Assembly (NCBI GenBank): GCA_017871115.1
Contig: JAFCIZ010000001.1
Coordinates: 6,012,001 to 6,076,000 of the forward strand
Length of the DNA stretch: 64,000 bases
Origin: Cunninghamella blakesleeana
Lineage: Eukaryota; Mucoromycota; Mucoromycetes; Mucorales; Cunninghamellaceae
Direction: 5' to 3'
Part shown: piece by piece, positions 38,145-50,642 of the stretch
Position numbering within the stretch: the stretch's first letter is position 1
How the letters are laid out: every line of letters begins with the position of its first letter
The notes under the pieces: generated by a model
The model's database searches: none
Told to the model about the DNA's origin: nothing
The model's input: only the letters and a program-made list of their open reading frames with translations
Program-made: the position numbers and the translations under genes

Positions 38145-38835
38145 TATTGTTTTTTTATTATTATATGTTAAATGAATGAATGAATAAGTAAAAGAAGGAA
38201 AGAAGAAAAAAAGAAAAAAGAACCTGTTTTTATAAAAAAAACATTTGAAAGTCCGTCTCTCTTTTTTTACTCACTCCCCCTTTTTTTTTCATTTTCCCTT
38301 TCTCCTTCCTTTTTATTATAATTAAACTTTTTTTTTTTTTTTTTACTTTCCCTTTTCTTTATCCATCCACGCATAATTCTAAATTTTCATACAACCTTGC
38401 AATCCCATTAAAATTATAACATGACTTTTTTTTCTTGTCACTTTATTTTATTTCATATACGTTTATATAAATGACGATGATTAAAAAAAAGTGATACGGC
38501 ACTTTTTATCAGCTGGTTTATAAGTGTAAACAAATAGACCAATCTTGCAGCTTAATATGCGTGGCAAATAATAAATAAATATCCTATTTTAAGAAGATGC
38601 TGGTATATATATTTAGGATGATACAATTTATTTATAATAAATAAATAAATAAATTGACTTTTTTAAAATAAAAAAATAAAACAAAACAGTTTTTGATAAA
38701 ATGAAAACGAGAGAATTTGATTTTATTTCAATCATCAATCGGAATTTGAAAAAAATGTCGGCCCTTTCTTTATAAAAAAGGTATACTTGTATACCAATAT
38801 AACATAAAAAGTATATAAAGAGTGTTTTAAAAAAA
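38145..38835. promoter_or_regulatory. Divergent promoter region
   Basis: About 690 bases with CT-rich blocks (38255-38360), a TCGGA near 38739 and a TATAAAA-like box near 38772. No exon seen; the 38628-38870 minus frame is low-complexity. Confidence 0.45.
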
Positions 38836-39121
38836 ATGGCTGTTATAATTATTGCTATTCTCTTTTTCATTGCTCAATCTAAACGTAAAAATGTATTCAG
38901 ATAACACCCCACCTCCAAGCTATAAAGAAAAAGAAACCGACTCTTTCTACGAAAATGACAATAATAATAAACAAACAGTGAAAAATGTTGGCGATAAACT
39001 TTGTCAAATAGCTATCGCTATTGATAGAACAAGGAATCCTTCCTGTTTATTTGCTGCTGTTGGTACCGCCGTTTCTTCTACTTTTAATAAAACTCAAAAA
39101 TTAATTAAAAAAAATAATTAA
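38836..39121 (+). CDS. Small PPxY membrane protein, split by one base: 22-codon hydrophobic uORF overlapping a 76-codon ORF
   Basis: Two overlapping frames. Frame 1 (38836-38904) starts in strong context, AAAAAAATGG, and encodes 22 residues: a hydrophobic stretch MAVIIIAILFFIAQ then KRK. Frame 2 (38891-39121) encodes 76 residues with PPSY at 8-11, an acidic Asn-rich stretch and a C-terminal half (CQIAIAIDRTRNP ... AVGTAVSSTF) that looks folded. The two frames differ by one base inside an A5 run at 38887-38891. Dropping one A would give a 94-residue protein with a TM helix, basic stop and PPPSY, the same plan as the gene at 55326. Alternatives are a regulatory uORF, or a sequence error. The joined form is not asserted. 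Confidence 0.5.
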
Positions 39122-39329
39122 AATAATCATATATATATATTATATTTTAACTTGCTCTTTATCTGTATATGTATATTTATCTAACTCATATTTTTTCATA
39201 TAATAAAACTATATCATTTTTTTTTAAAAAAAATCGGACCCTGAATTTTTATTTTTCAATTTTTTATATATTTTTTTTCTCTAGCTCGCATGATCTTTCT
39301 TTTCCTTATAATTTTTAACCCATTTATTA

Positions 39330-39950
39330 ATGAAGCGAAATATTGATTTAATTGAAAGAAGTACATCTTCTAATGATCGTATTATAAGAGTATCATATCT
39401 TACACCATATAAAATTGCTTTATTACACCTTATTAATGGTTTTTGTAAAGGAGGTTTACCTGAAATACCTGATTCACAGCTTTGTAAATATTTGATCGAT
39501 AAAACTATAGTAAAGTCAATATACAAATCAATATGTTCTTATTACAAACAACTATTTTAAACTATAACACGAACCATATTTATTTAATTTATATTATTTC
39601 ATTTGTCTATACATTATAGAAAACTTATGAAACAAATGAAGAGCCAAATATACAAGGGATCCTTGATTCTATTAAACCTTTTGTTAAAAATGAAAACGAA
39701 GTGGATAATTTGACACGAAGAATCATCAATAGTGTAAATATATATATAAACGTGTATATTATAAGATAATGATGTTATCTTTTTTATTTATTTATATGCT
39801 TGTTTATTTCTTTCTTTCTCTCTGTCTTTATAATTGCATATATATAGCTGTTAACAATACAATGTCACGATCATCTCCATCAGTTTATGAGTGGTAAAAA
39901 TAATATTTATATATACATAGAGCATACGAAAAAGATATAAACATACTCAA

Positions 39951-39995
<45 letters not shown>

Positions 39996-42900
39996 TTTTA
40001 TATATTACATAGAGCTTAATCATATTTTAGAAGAAAGAGAAATGGTAAAATATGCTTATATTTTTACTTATGAAAAGGATAATACGAATATCCGATGATA
40101 TATTAATAATACATATATTTATGTGCTTTTTTAAATATATATATGAATAAATAGGGAACTGCTACTCATACAATTTTAGTAAGATTTATTTAATTAATGC
40201 ACTAAATAAATAAAATAGGATGGAATAAATTAGAGCAGAAAAAGTCATATTGATTCCAATTTTTTACTCTATTCTCTTTAATTTTTTTTAAAGCATGGCA
40301 CCAGCGTATTTGGATTATTTGTACGTCGATGTCGAATTGAATATCTACAATCAACCTATCAACAAACAACCGAACTATTTGAAATATTTAGAGCTTACGT
40401 GATGGAGAGTGCTGACGATAGGCAATTAAACCATATGCTGCAAGAAAACTTTAGCACTTTAGATTATCAGAATAATAATAATAAAGATAAATTTGAAGAG
40501 TATAATCATGTAAAAGACCACCATCGTCTTGGTGGATGGATATCTAATCATCAAATGGATAATTTTTTAACGGAACAAGCAGAACGTATTGAAACAACAG
40601 GAACAAGTGATATTCCACCTTCAATATTGGATCGTTACTTAGACTTTTTACAAAAACATGCTCCAGATTTAGGGAAATTATATCAAGTCAGGTACGAAAA
40701 AAATAAATAAATATAGAAAATTAAAAATAAACTCTCACACAACATAAATAAATAAAATAATATTTAACTATTTATATAAAAACAGATGATTTTCAATTAA
40801 CTTATACTATTTTTGATTGGTGAATTAGATTTTTAAACTATATTAGGACTGCAGAATATGAAGGTGCCGTAAATAATTTACACAAATTTTTCGACTGCTG
40901 TTTATCCTATCAAGAAATGTAGGTTTTTTTTTCAATGGTATATAACATGCATACTATTTTAATTGTAACTCATAAACTCATACTCACTACCATATACATA
41001 CATATATATATATATATATATTCATATATATTCATATACACTAGACGAATGTATCATTATGCTTTATTAAATCTTGGAATTTTAGAAGCCAAATTTAATC
41101 ATACGCGCCAGTCATTATCAGTAAGATATTTTAATAATAACAATAATAAACAAATAAAAAAAGAACTGCGCATATTTATATTGTTTCATCTTTTTTTTTT
41201 GTTTATATTTTGAAATAGGCTTTGGAAGAATGCTTAACTGTTGCACGTGAGAACCAGGATGAAGAATGCCTCAATGAAGTGCAAAAGTAAGTTTATTTTA
41301 AAAAGTTTATTTATTAAAGGATATAATCTCAGTTTTTCATTTATTTATTATTATTATTCTCTTTCATATATATATCTTTTATTTATTTATAAGATGGATT
41401 TATTTCGTAAAAACAACCCTTGAAGATCAACAAGAGCCATTCAATAACTTAAGTATTAGTAATGATACAGGAAATAAAGAAAACAGTATTTATCTACAGT
41501 GTATTTATAAATTGTGCCAAGTTCGGGATTTACTAAAGCGTGTAAGTAATTTTTTTTTTCTTTTTGGAAAATAGAAAATGATGTAACATGTGCTCTCCAC
41601 CTTTGCATTTTGTTTTATATATGTAAATATAAACTATATATATACTCTTGATATTTCTAATGCCTAAATTAAAATACATATATAATCATATATTTATATA
41701 CTATCCTATCATCATTTTATAGGGAGACTCCCCTTCTATATTATTTGAAACTTTATACCAATGTATTATTGAAGCATCTTTTAATGGGATTGATAATTTA
41801 ATTTTACCACATTATATGATGAAAGCAATAGTTTGGAAACAGTACGGTAAATAAATAAATAAAATATCAGAGATCATGGGAAAAGGCTGCTGCTTTTCAT
41901 ATATTGTTTTATTGATGGTTACACTTATTTTCTTTTTTTCTTTTTTTCTTTTTTTTTTTTCAATTAGGAAGTATTGTGATATCAAAAGCATACATGGATA
42001 TTGCATTAAACGAAGAAAGTACCGTAGACGATAAAGAGAAAATTTATTTACTGGCAGCAAACATTGTGAGTGTTTATTTTATTTTATTTTTTAAAAAAAA
42101 ATTAGTTGATCAATAAATACATATATTATAATGTTCATATATATATAAATACTCATATATTATTTACAATGCTTTTTATTACTTTCTTTTATTTCATTAG
42201 AGTTATTATAGAGGTGATTATTTATCAGCAAAAGAATACTTGGATAGTTTTGCAACTCAATACCCTGAAAGAATAATTTTATCATTAGATTGGAAAAAAA
42301 CTTATTCTAAAGTGCTACGCCGTTTACCAGCAGTGTAAGTTGTAATGATCACCTGTAATATTATAAATATATGCATTATCCATTTATATGAATTGATGTA
42401 TTTATGCATTATGTACTGATAATCACATTTTTATTTATTTTAATTATTTATTAATAGAGGAACAATTCAATATACTCTAGATAATCAAGTAAATAATTTA
42501 GATTTATCAAAGCCCGAAAAAAAATTAGCATATTTTGAAGCATTACATGATCGAGCAGAAAAGTTACTTAATGATGATAATGATCCTGAGTCGGTAATAA
42601 TAATAATAATAAACGGGAATGTACATATATGCGTATATAACTATTTAAAATGGTTTATTTATATATGCTTTTTCCAATTTTTTTAATAGGCATTGATTTC
42701 TTTAGAATCCCTTCATGAAGACCTTCGTAAAACAAACTTCTATTCATTAATTTCAAAAAATTATATTCTTCGTAGTTTAATTTATATGGTATGTAAATTA
42801 AAAAATTTATAAGATAAAAAAAAACATTTGTTTAATTCAACCATATAAACATGATCTCTTTACCTTCTCCCTCTCTTCATTAATATTATTATTATTATTG

Positions 42901-43271
42901 TATTGTTTTTATTAATGCGTAGGATCATGGGGATATTGAAACAGCTATTAAGTTTCTTCAACAATCCTTAACAGTGTGTAAAAAATCGCATGATGCCGAA
43001 AGCTACTATCGTACAGCTATCAAATTAGCCCGTTGTTATATGAAACTCCCCGATGGAACAGAAAAGGCAAAGTATATACTTGAAAACATTATGCCAAAGG
43101 TAGATAATAATAATTACCATTTATAAAAACATATAAATATCCGTCTGATATGGCTGATTTATTTATAAATATATAATTTTTTATTATTATTAACTTTAGG
43201 TAATGGTATTAGGATATAAAGAATTAGAAAGCGAATTAATTAATACATTTAATGAAATAATGGAAAGATAG
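39330..43271 (+). CDS. APC5: Anaphase-promoting complex subunit 5
   Basis: Scaffold TPR subunit of the APC/C ubiquitin ligase. Seventeen exons: 39330-39509, 39620-39733, 39848-39893, 40013-40044, 40155-40178, 40294-40691, 40847-40918, 41045-41120, 41219-41286, 41394-41541, 41723-41846, 41968-42065, 42201-42334, 42458-42593, 42690-42788, 42923-43099, 43200-43271; 665 residues in frame. Recognised by LHGTSVFGLFVRRC near the N-terminal third (animal APC5 has LHKTSVVGLF) and by RMYHYALLNLGILEAKFNHTRQ then LEECLTVARENQDEECL, the family's TPR block. The rest is TPR-like helices. The exon at 40155-40178 is only 24 bases; its acceptor and donor fit the frame, but a model without it also keeps phase. 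Confidence 0.87.
39954..39990. repeat. (AT)n microsatellite in an APC5 intron
   Basis: About eighteen TA units just before exon 4. Confidence 0.9.
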
Positions 43272-43831
43272 TAAATAAATAATTCAATTAGTTTGAAAAA
43301 TAAGTTCAATAAAAAATAAATGAGAATGTGTTTTATTTGTTATAAAAAAATGAATAAAACGATAACTAAAAAAAATTAAACATACACGAGAATCTCGTTA
43401 AAATAAAGGAAGAACATTATAGCTTGGTAAATAAAATAAAAAAAAATAACAGATAAAATTATAAGGTTTTGCACCTCTATTGCATTATTTTAAATTGATT
43501 TATAAATAGCCTAAAGTAAAGAGTATATATAATAAAACAATCTTTAAAAATATACATACATACATTAATATATTACTAGAATAAATGATTTTATATACAT
43601 AGACACAAGGTATAATACTGATATTTAATAAAATATGAAGTAATTACTTAATAAAGAAATTTTCACATTATGCACTGATTACTGGGTTTAAAATTGACCA
43701 AATTTTTATGCATTCATTTTTTTGGATCATATAATATTAATAAAATGATTAAAAAATAGGTACAAAGTATTTATTATTTACAGTCATCAGTTGGAAAGGG
43801 TGAAGTTTTTTTTTTTTTTTTTTTTTTTTGA
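43272..43831. other. Convergent intergenic region, APC5 / Tof1
   Basis: 560 bases of AT-rich DNA with no coding signal; ends in a T-run at 43807-43829 next to the Tof1 stop. Confidence 0.55.
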
Positions 43832-46800
43832 TTAATCATTTGTATTGATTTTACAAGGTTCAATTTTGAATATAGTTTCTATAAATAATAATGGGTATTC
43901 TTCGGCTTTCTTGAAAAATTGCCGTACTACATAAACAATAAATTGATGTAATTCATCAAAGGCTGATGATTTAGGTACAAAATGATAATCTACTAAAATA
44001 CGATTGAAAAGATCCAAGATCGGTAACTATTATAATAGAATAGAAAAAAAGTAAAAATAAAAATAAATGAATATATGCTTCAAACTCATTTCATATTTAT
44101 ATATATGTATACTTTGCTGTATGTATTGGCTTTTTTTTTACCTTCCAAAATAAATGTTCAATTTTTCTTTTGACCATAATACGATGGAATAAGCCAGTAA
44201 TAGAACGCAAAGTTTCTGGCTTTAATGTTTTGTATTGTTCTAACAATATGCAACATACACGAATAGTATCATAAGTAGCGAATTTCTAAAAAATAAAATA
44301 AAAATAGATGATGACAAAAGAGTTATTAATAATAGTTAGCATATATATACATATATATAAATGGTTTAAAATAAATAGACAATAAATAAATGAAGTTTTT
44401 TTATATATTACCTTTTCAAAATTTTCAAACGCAAATACATGTTCTTTATAAGCAATTCTACGATCACGTTCATCTTCTTCTGAATTAGCATTATCATCGT
44501 CGTCGTCTTCATTATTGTTGCCACTGTCAAAATCATTTTCTTCGCCAGTTACTATATTGGTAGTAATAACCATAAACATAGTAGAAATAATTTAAAATTA
44601 GATTCAACGCTTATTTTACATATATTTCTTTTTTTAACTATTATTATTATTACACTTATACTTCTGTTTTTTACCTTTCTTTGGCTTTTTCCCATTTTTC
44701 TTTTTTCTAATAAATAATACGGTTTGGTTTTTACAATAACTTTCCAACATTTTCAACAATGTATAAATTAATTGAACTGTCACTTCGATATATCTACATA
44801 AAATAATAAATTAATGTAAATGAAAGTAATGTTAGAAAACAATAATAAATATAATAATAATTAATATATAAATGTATACATTATTATAAAATCGTTATTA
44901 TATATCACTTACTCGTATGATTGATTACGATAAGCCTTGATAAGATCAGGAAATATATCTAACGTTTCTTGTTCATGATATATATTACTTTGAATGTACT
45001 CTGCCACCTCACGGTATTCTTGTTCTGAAGATCGATTCATTATATTTAACAATATTAACTAAATAATGAGTTGATTTATTAACAAAAAAAAAAAAAAAAA
45101 AAAAAAAAAAGGTATATATATTAAAATAACGCCACATGTATATTTTATTTTATACTATTATATTTTATTTTAATATTTTTATTCATTCATACCATTTGAC
45201 GAAGACAATCGGCAGTTATTTGAGCATCGTACCAGATCTATATTTTTATGATAATAAAACAATAAAATGAAGAATGAATATATAGGTAGATGTGGATATA
45301 GGTAAAGAGCTATTTAAATATGTGAATGGTTTACCTTGTCTTCTAAACAAATTCGTATTCTTCGCATACAGGTCCAAAACATACTTAATTCCATAGCATT
45401 AGCCACCAAATGAAAATTTGAAGATTGTTTATTTTCATCTTGATTTACATTTTCATCTTGACCATTATTTTTACTGCTATTATTATTATTTACGTCTTCT
45501 TTTTCTTGAAATGTAGTTGATTGCTCCATTAAATGAAGATTATGTTGAGTTGAACCAGGTAATATAAGTTGGTCATTGGTTATACTAGGTGGGTTGGAAG
45601 ATGATGGCAATGCTGTTTGTTTATTATTGTTATTAATATTTTCTTGTTGTTTTTTCTTTTTTTCTTCTATTGACATTGTTTCTAAAATTTCATAACTAAT
45701 ATATTCAAGAAACCATTTCTTTGTATAGTAAAATCGAGCATGATCGCGCTCTATGATTTTTTTGTCTTCACGTTGCATATCCTTATATAAAATAGAGTAA
45801 AATGCTTTTTTTTTTTAAAAAAAAAAATACAATTGTTAGCTTATTAATTAATTCTTCCAATATAAACATTCAAAGTTATATATATATATATATATATATA
45901 TATTTCAACTTACAATTAAAACAAGTTTCTAAAAATGATTTGGCAAACTGCTTTAAACAAAGACGTGAGGATTGACTTGAATAGGCATCATGCGTCCCAA
46001 CCTCATCCTGAATAATAAGTATGTAAAAATATATTTCTATCAACATGATACACTTCATATATTTATATATTTATATATATCTTCCATTATTTGATTTTCA
46101 TATTTTCATATATAAAAATGTATTATTACCATTTGTTTTCTCTTTTGTCCTCTTCTATTTTTATCCCTTATACCAATAAGTTGATCAAGATCTGCATAAC
46201 CAGCGTGTTGTTTATGAGATACACGTTTACCTCCATCCTATTTAAAAAACAAAAACAAATAATTATACAATTCAAATGATTAACAAATCTACTAAACAAT
46301 TCAAACGTTTGTGTTTTTAAATAACTTACCCAACCTTCTAATATATATGAGCCTCCAAACCGATTATGTCTTGATGGTGTGTGAAGTGTTTTCAGTCGTT
46401 TATTATTATTTTCTGAATGAAGCATGGTTGATAATTTACTTGAAGTGTTTTTATATTTATTAGCATTCTATTTTATAGTATAAATAAAAAATAGAAAATA
46501 AATATATAGAGAAATCAAGTTAATGAATAAAAATTTACACTCTAAACCCATCATCACCCTTGTTTCTTTTTTTTTCTTCTGTATTTCTCTCTTTCTATAT
46601 ATATATATATGTTTGTGTGTGTATTTACAGAGGTAACGGGGGTTATTTTTTTCGTCATAAAAATTTCTCTTGCATTAGCATGTTCTAAAAGATAAAATAA
46701 AATTTCCAATAAAATCACATTGTATTCACCTGCTTCTGAAGGATCCATTGTTGATGCCATTGTCAATAATAATTCCAAAACATTTGACTCGTGCAATCTA

Positions 46801-47777
46801 ACTAAAAGTAGTGCCTAAATAAAAAAGAAAGAAAGAAAGAAAAATAAAATTGAGCATGATCTACATACCCTTTGAAAGCAATTTTATGTTTTTATATATT
46901 CATTTTATTCTTATTATTACTTGTAATGTTGATAATAAAATCTGTTCTTCTGAAGCCATACTTGTTACTTTTGGATCGGAAATAGCAGTTAAATTACGCC
47001 AAAAATAAAGTATTAATCGAATAATGGATTGATCCCTTGATGATCGTTCTCTATTTTTTTTAAAAAAAACACTTGCTTTCAATATACATATTCGTTTAAC
47101 CTTTTTTTTTTGTTATAATATTTACCTGTAAGGAATCCTTAAAGATTTTAATAAAACACGTAAAGCTGCCTCGAAAATACCTTTTTCGAGTAACTGCATT
47201 TTAATTTTTTGATAGTATTGTAAAATATTTTGTTCCAACTCTGGGTCTAATCCTTCTGGGTTATGCTGTATTGGCCAAGTTAAAGGGACAATGATTTCAA
47301 CTACAGAAAAAAAAAAAAAAATAGAAGGGAGATGTGAATAAGAAAAAGTAAAAGAAAAGTATAATATGGCCGTCTATGCATAGAAAAACACCTACTACTA
47401 GCCAAGATAAATCGTTCAGATATAGGGGAAGACAAAGAGGAATGAAGTAATATGATTGGTATTAAATCTGTTTCAATAACATTCAATTCGATCAAGACTT
47501 TTCTAGTAAATATTTCATCGGCACGAATAATACGTTTTAGATCTTTTAAACAAGCTATTTAAAAAAGAATGAGGATTTATTAAAAATAAAGTTTTTTTTG
47601 AAATATATATAAAATATATTTTCATTTAATTTTACCTAAAGCTTCATCCCCAACACAATAAATACGTTCTGTAGTACCATGTTCAGTTTCTCTATCTTCT
47701 AAACCACCTAATGCCGAACAGGAATTTATTATCAATTTACGAGTATGTAGCTCGTCTTCTGAAGGTTCATAAGCCAT
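43832..47777 (-). CDS. Timeless/Tof1/Swi1-family replication fork protection protein
   Basis: Partner of Tipin/Csm3 that stabilises stalled replication forks. Fifteen exons: 47777-47636, 47554-47396, 47300-47126, 47050-46921, 46814-46629, 46467-46330, 46237-46130, 46007-45914, 45804-45335, 45237-45193, 45058-44913, 44793-44675, 44551-44412, 44285-44142, 44026-43832; 796 residues in frame. N-terminal TIMELESS domain shows ACLKDLKRIIRADE, VPLTWPIQHNPEG and RHNRFGGSYILEGW; next is IIERDHARFYYTKKWFLEY. The linker has an Asn/Gln-rich stretch and a Glu/Asp run. It ends shortly after the conserved core, so it is shorter than yeast Tof1/Swi1. The downstream acceptor at 45805 (AAG after an A-run) was needed to keep the frame. 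Confidence 0.86.
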
Positions 47778-48995
47778 ATTATTTTTTTCTGGAAGAGAAA
47801 GTGGTGTTGAGTAAAAAAAAAAAAAAAAAAAAATATCGTGTCGCGATTTTAAATTCCTTTTCTGGTCAAGAAAAAGTCGACCATGATTATTTTTTTTTTT
47901 ATAAAGAGCATGATGAAATATTTTTTAAGCGTATATATTATTTATCTTTAAATAAAATTAAAGAAATAATATAACGATTATTTTACTATTACTGGTATTT
48001 GATATATTACACTATATTCCTTTTTTTAATATCTTATCTTTTTTTTTTATTTTGTTGCTGAGAAGTAAAAAGGATCTGCAAATTAGTAAAATAAAAGACA
48101 CTAGTTTATAAATAATATATATGTTTTTATTGTTTTATAAAAAAAGCGAAATTTGATAATAAACAGCTAAACTGTATTTAAATTATATAGTCATTTGAAA
48201 GATAATAAATGGACAGGTTTTTTTTATTTTTATTTTTAATGCATCATCCTTATTTTTTTTAATACAATAGTAAACTTTAAAAACCACTTTATAGATTTTA
48301 TTATAAGGAGAAAAAGGGTGAGTGTGTGATTTCGGAAACGTTTTATTTATGGTTTTTTTTTTTTGAAGTCCACTATGTGTAACTTTTTTTTTTTTTTATC
48401 TCTAGTGTGTTTTTATATAGTCAATCCAATTTAGTAATACAAAATAAGATGAAGTTTATACATGTTTTGTTATCAAACAATTTGTATAAAGTAATAGTAA
48501 TAATACAATATATATATATGTATATTATAATAATAATAATAATAAGAACAATAATACCAATAATACTAATAATAATAATAATAATAATGCATAAATAATA
48601 TAATAATCATTTTATATTATAGTTTATGTAAAACGATCATTAATATAGTTTGACATCAACAATTTTAATTAAGAAAGTCGAATCAATTAACGTTGAAAGG
48701 CTGACTCTGATTTCGGATGTTAGTTTTGAATCACCGAGAGTCCACTTTTTTTCTGGGATCTCTCCCTTTTTTTTTTTTAACAACCTTTATAATTTTATTT
48801 TATTTTCCATAGCTCTTCTCTCTCTTTTCTTCCTTTTTTTTACGTTAAACTTTTCTTTTTTTTTTTTTTAATACCCCCCTTACTTTTTATTTTTTTAATA
48901 TAAGAATAAGAATAAAAAAAAAAGGATATTTTCTTTTATTCTTCTTTTTCTCTCTAACTTTTTCTCTCTTTATACTCATTAAAAAATAATATATA
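47778..48995. promoter_or_regulatory. Long divergent region, Tof1 / seven-TM gene, with a leader hairpin
   Basis: 1.2 kb. Holds several poly-T tracts, AAT repeats near 48530-48590, TTCGGA elements near 48331 and 48712 and a hairpin at 48703-48742 in what is probably the 5' leader of the seven-TM gene. An open frame at 48650-48871 lacks an ATG and was rejected. Confidence 0.45.
48703..48742 (+). promoter_or_regulatory. Candidate hairpin in the leader of the seven-TM gene
   Basis: GACTCT (48703-48708) pairs with AGAGTC (48737-48742), with inner CGG (48714-48716) pairing to CCG (48734-48736) after a five-base bulge. Unusually GC-rich for this region; function unknown. Confidence 0.35.
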
Positions 48996-50131
48996 ATGTA
49001 TTCTCCCGATACATATGAAATTTTAGCTGAAGTATGTAGTGTCACTTGCATTACTATTTTATCAGTGATATTCGGTCGTAAAATAGCAAGTATTGAAGGA
49101 CGTGTTTATTATATTCGTGGATTACTTTTATTATTATATGGCTTTTCATGGGCTATTGCTTTGATCGGTTGTATGTTAACTAGTACCAATAATGGTAATA
49201 GTATCTCTTGTTCTTTATCATTTTTCAATATCACTTTAATTTATACTCTCACCAAAATTATATTAAATCTTTATTGGACTGAAAAGGTATTTATATAATA
49301 CATAATATACGTAGGATGATAACTAGATAAGTAAATTTATATTAATCACTCTTATCATATTCCTTTTTTTTTTTTTTTTTGATATTAATTCTATAGTTGT
49401 ACATTATCTCTTTAACCAAAATATCTCGATTAAGATCCTTTTCATATAATTTTAATGTGATTATTTTGTTGCCTTATGTTGGTGTGATTGCTTTGATGGT
49501 TTATTATCGGGTCATTTTTGTCCATGATACTACACCTTATCATTGTTGGATTGGATATGAGTTACCTGCAGCCATTACCGCCCTTGCATACGATGTCCTC
49601 GTCACACTTGTTTTCACTGGTACTTTTGCTAAATACCATTTCTTCCCAAGTCAAGCTCAAGAAGCTTCTCAATATGCCATGTCTTTGAAAATCACTACTC
49701 AACGTAATATTATCATTGGTATTGTTTCCATCATTACTTGTTTAGTGAAATATATTCTTTTAGTTGTCTATCAAGATGGTTTACGTGGTTTGGTAGCTAC
49801 CTGTGTTACAACTTTGGTAATTTTTTTTTCTTAAAAAAATAATAATAATAATAATAATAATAATAGGTTTCACAAAAATGTATTTCATTTTTTTTTTAAA
49901 AAAATTTTTTTTTCTTTTCTAATCATTTGCCATCATTATTATTATTTTTCGTGCTTTTAGGAAGTCACTATCGTATGCTGTGTTGTTCATTGGGTTACCA
50001 CTCATCCCGCTGAATCACAATTCATGGAACGCATTTTACCACATCATAATAGTAATGAAAAACCTGTCAAATTGGAAATTAAACAACATCAAGAAGTCGT
50101 TGTTTTAACAGAATTAAATTCAAAAGCTTAA
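48996..50131 (+). CDS. Seven-transmembrane protein, family unassigned
   Basis: Three exons, 48996-49286, 49397-49816, 49961-50131; 293 residues in frame. Seven hydrophobic helices are visible at about 10-28, 41-62, 70-92, 112-134, 150-173, 198-220 and 223-245. Loop 1 is short and basic (GRKIASIEGRVYYIR), the loop before helix 5 carries HCWIGYELP, and the C-terminus is a charged tail of about 40 residues with Glu and Lys. The extended layout with a Cys in loop 2 and no signal peptide is receptor-like, but no GPCR class motif was recognised. Ordinary fungal membrane proteins of unknown function show the same layout. Confidence 0.65.
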
Positions 50132-50642
50132 AAAAATCCTCTCTCACACACCACGTACATATAAAAAATATATATATATAAATTCCATTATTGTTCATTT
50201 TTATTTTTTTTATTCTTTTACTATTCTTATACTTATTAATATTATTATTTATTTTATTTTTTTTACTATTATTATATACATACTGATGAAATAATAAATA
50301 TTTGTAAAACGTTTTAATTCATAAGGAGGATAGAGAGATAAAAATACATGCATATATATTTAAGTCTATTGATCTACATTTCTATATCATTTGAAAAACT
50401 TTACTTCTTTCGATCTTGTAGTGTAACGTGAACAAAAAAAAAATCCACTGACTAAATAAATGATGCTATACCTCCTTATTTTTTCACTGTCAGAGTAGTT
50501 ATAATTTTAATTTTATTTTCTTGATATTTGTATATATATATATATACATTATTTTTTATTATGAATAGTAAAAATGCATTATAAACGATAATAATAATAA
50601 TAAAAAGGGAATGAAAGTTGTATAGGATGTATATTTCTTTAT
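50132..50642. other. Convergent intergenic region
   Basis: 511 bases between the seven-TM gene and EBP2. AT-rich, with AATAAA signals on both strands; no coding exon seen. Confidence 0.5.

Noticed and set aside
38885..38900. 16-base intron gtaaaaatgtattcag that would join the TM and PPxY frames
   Set aside because: It has GT...AG ends and restores frame, but it is far below the smallest introns seen in this window; a one-base indel is more plausible.
48650..48871. 73-codon frame upstream of the seven-TM gene
   Set aside because: It has no ATG, no splice route into the gene was found, and the second half is poly-Phe; treated as leader sequence.
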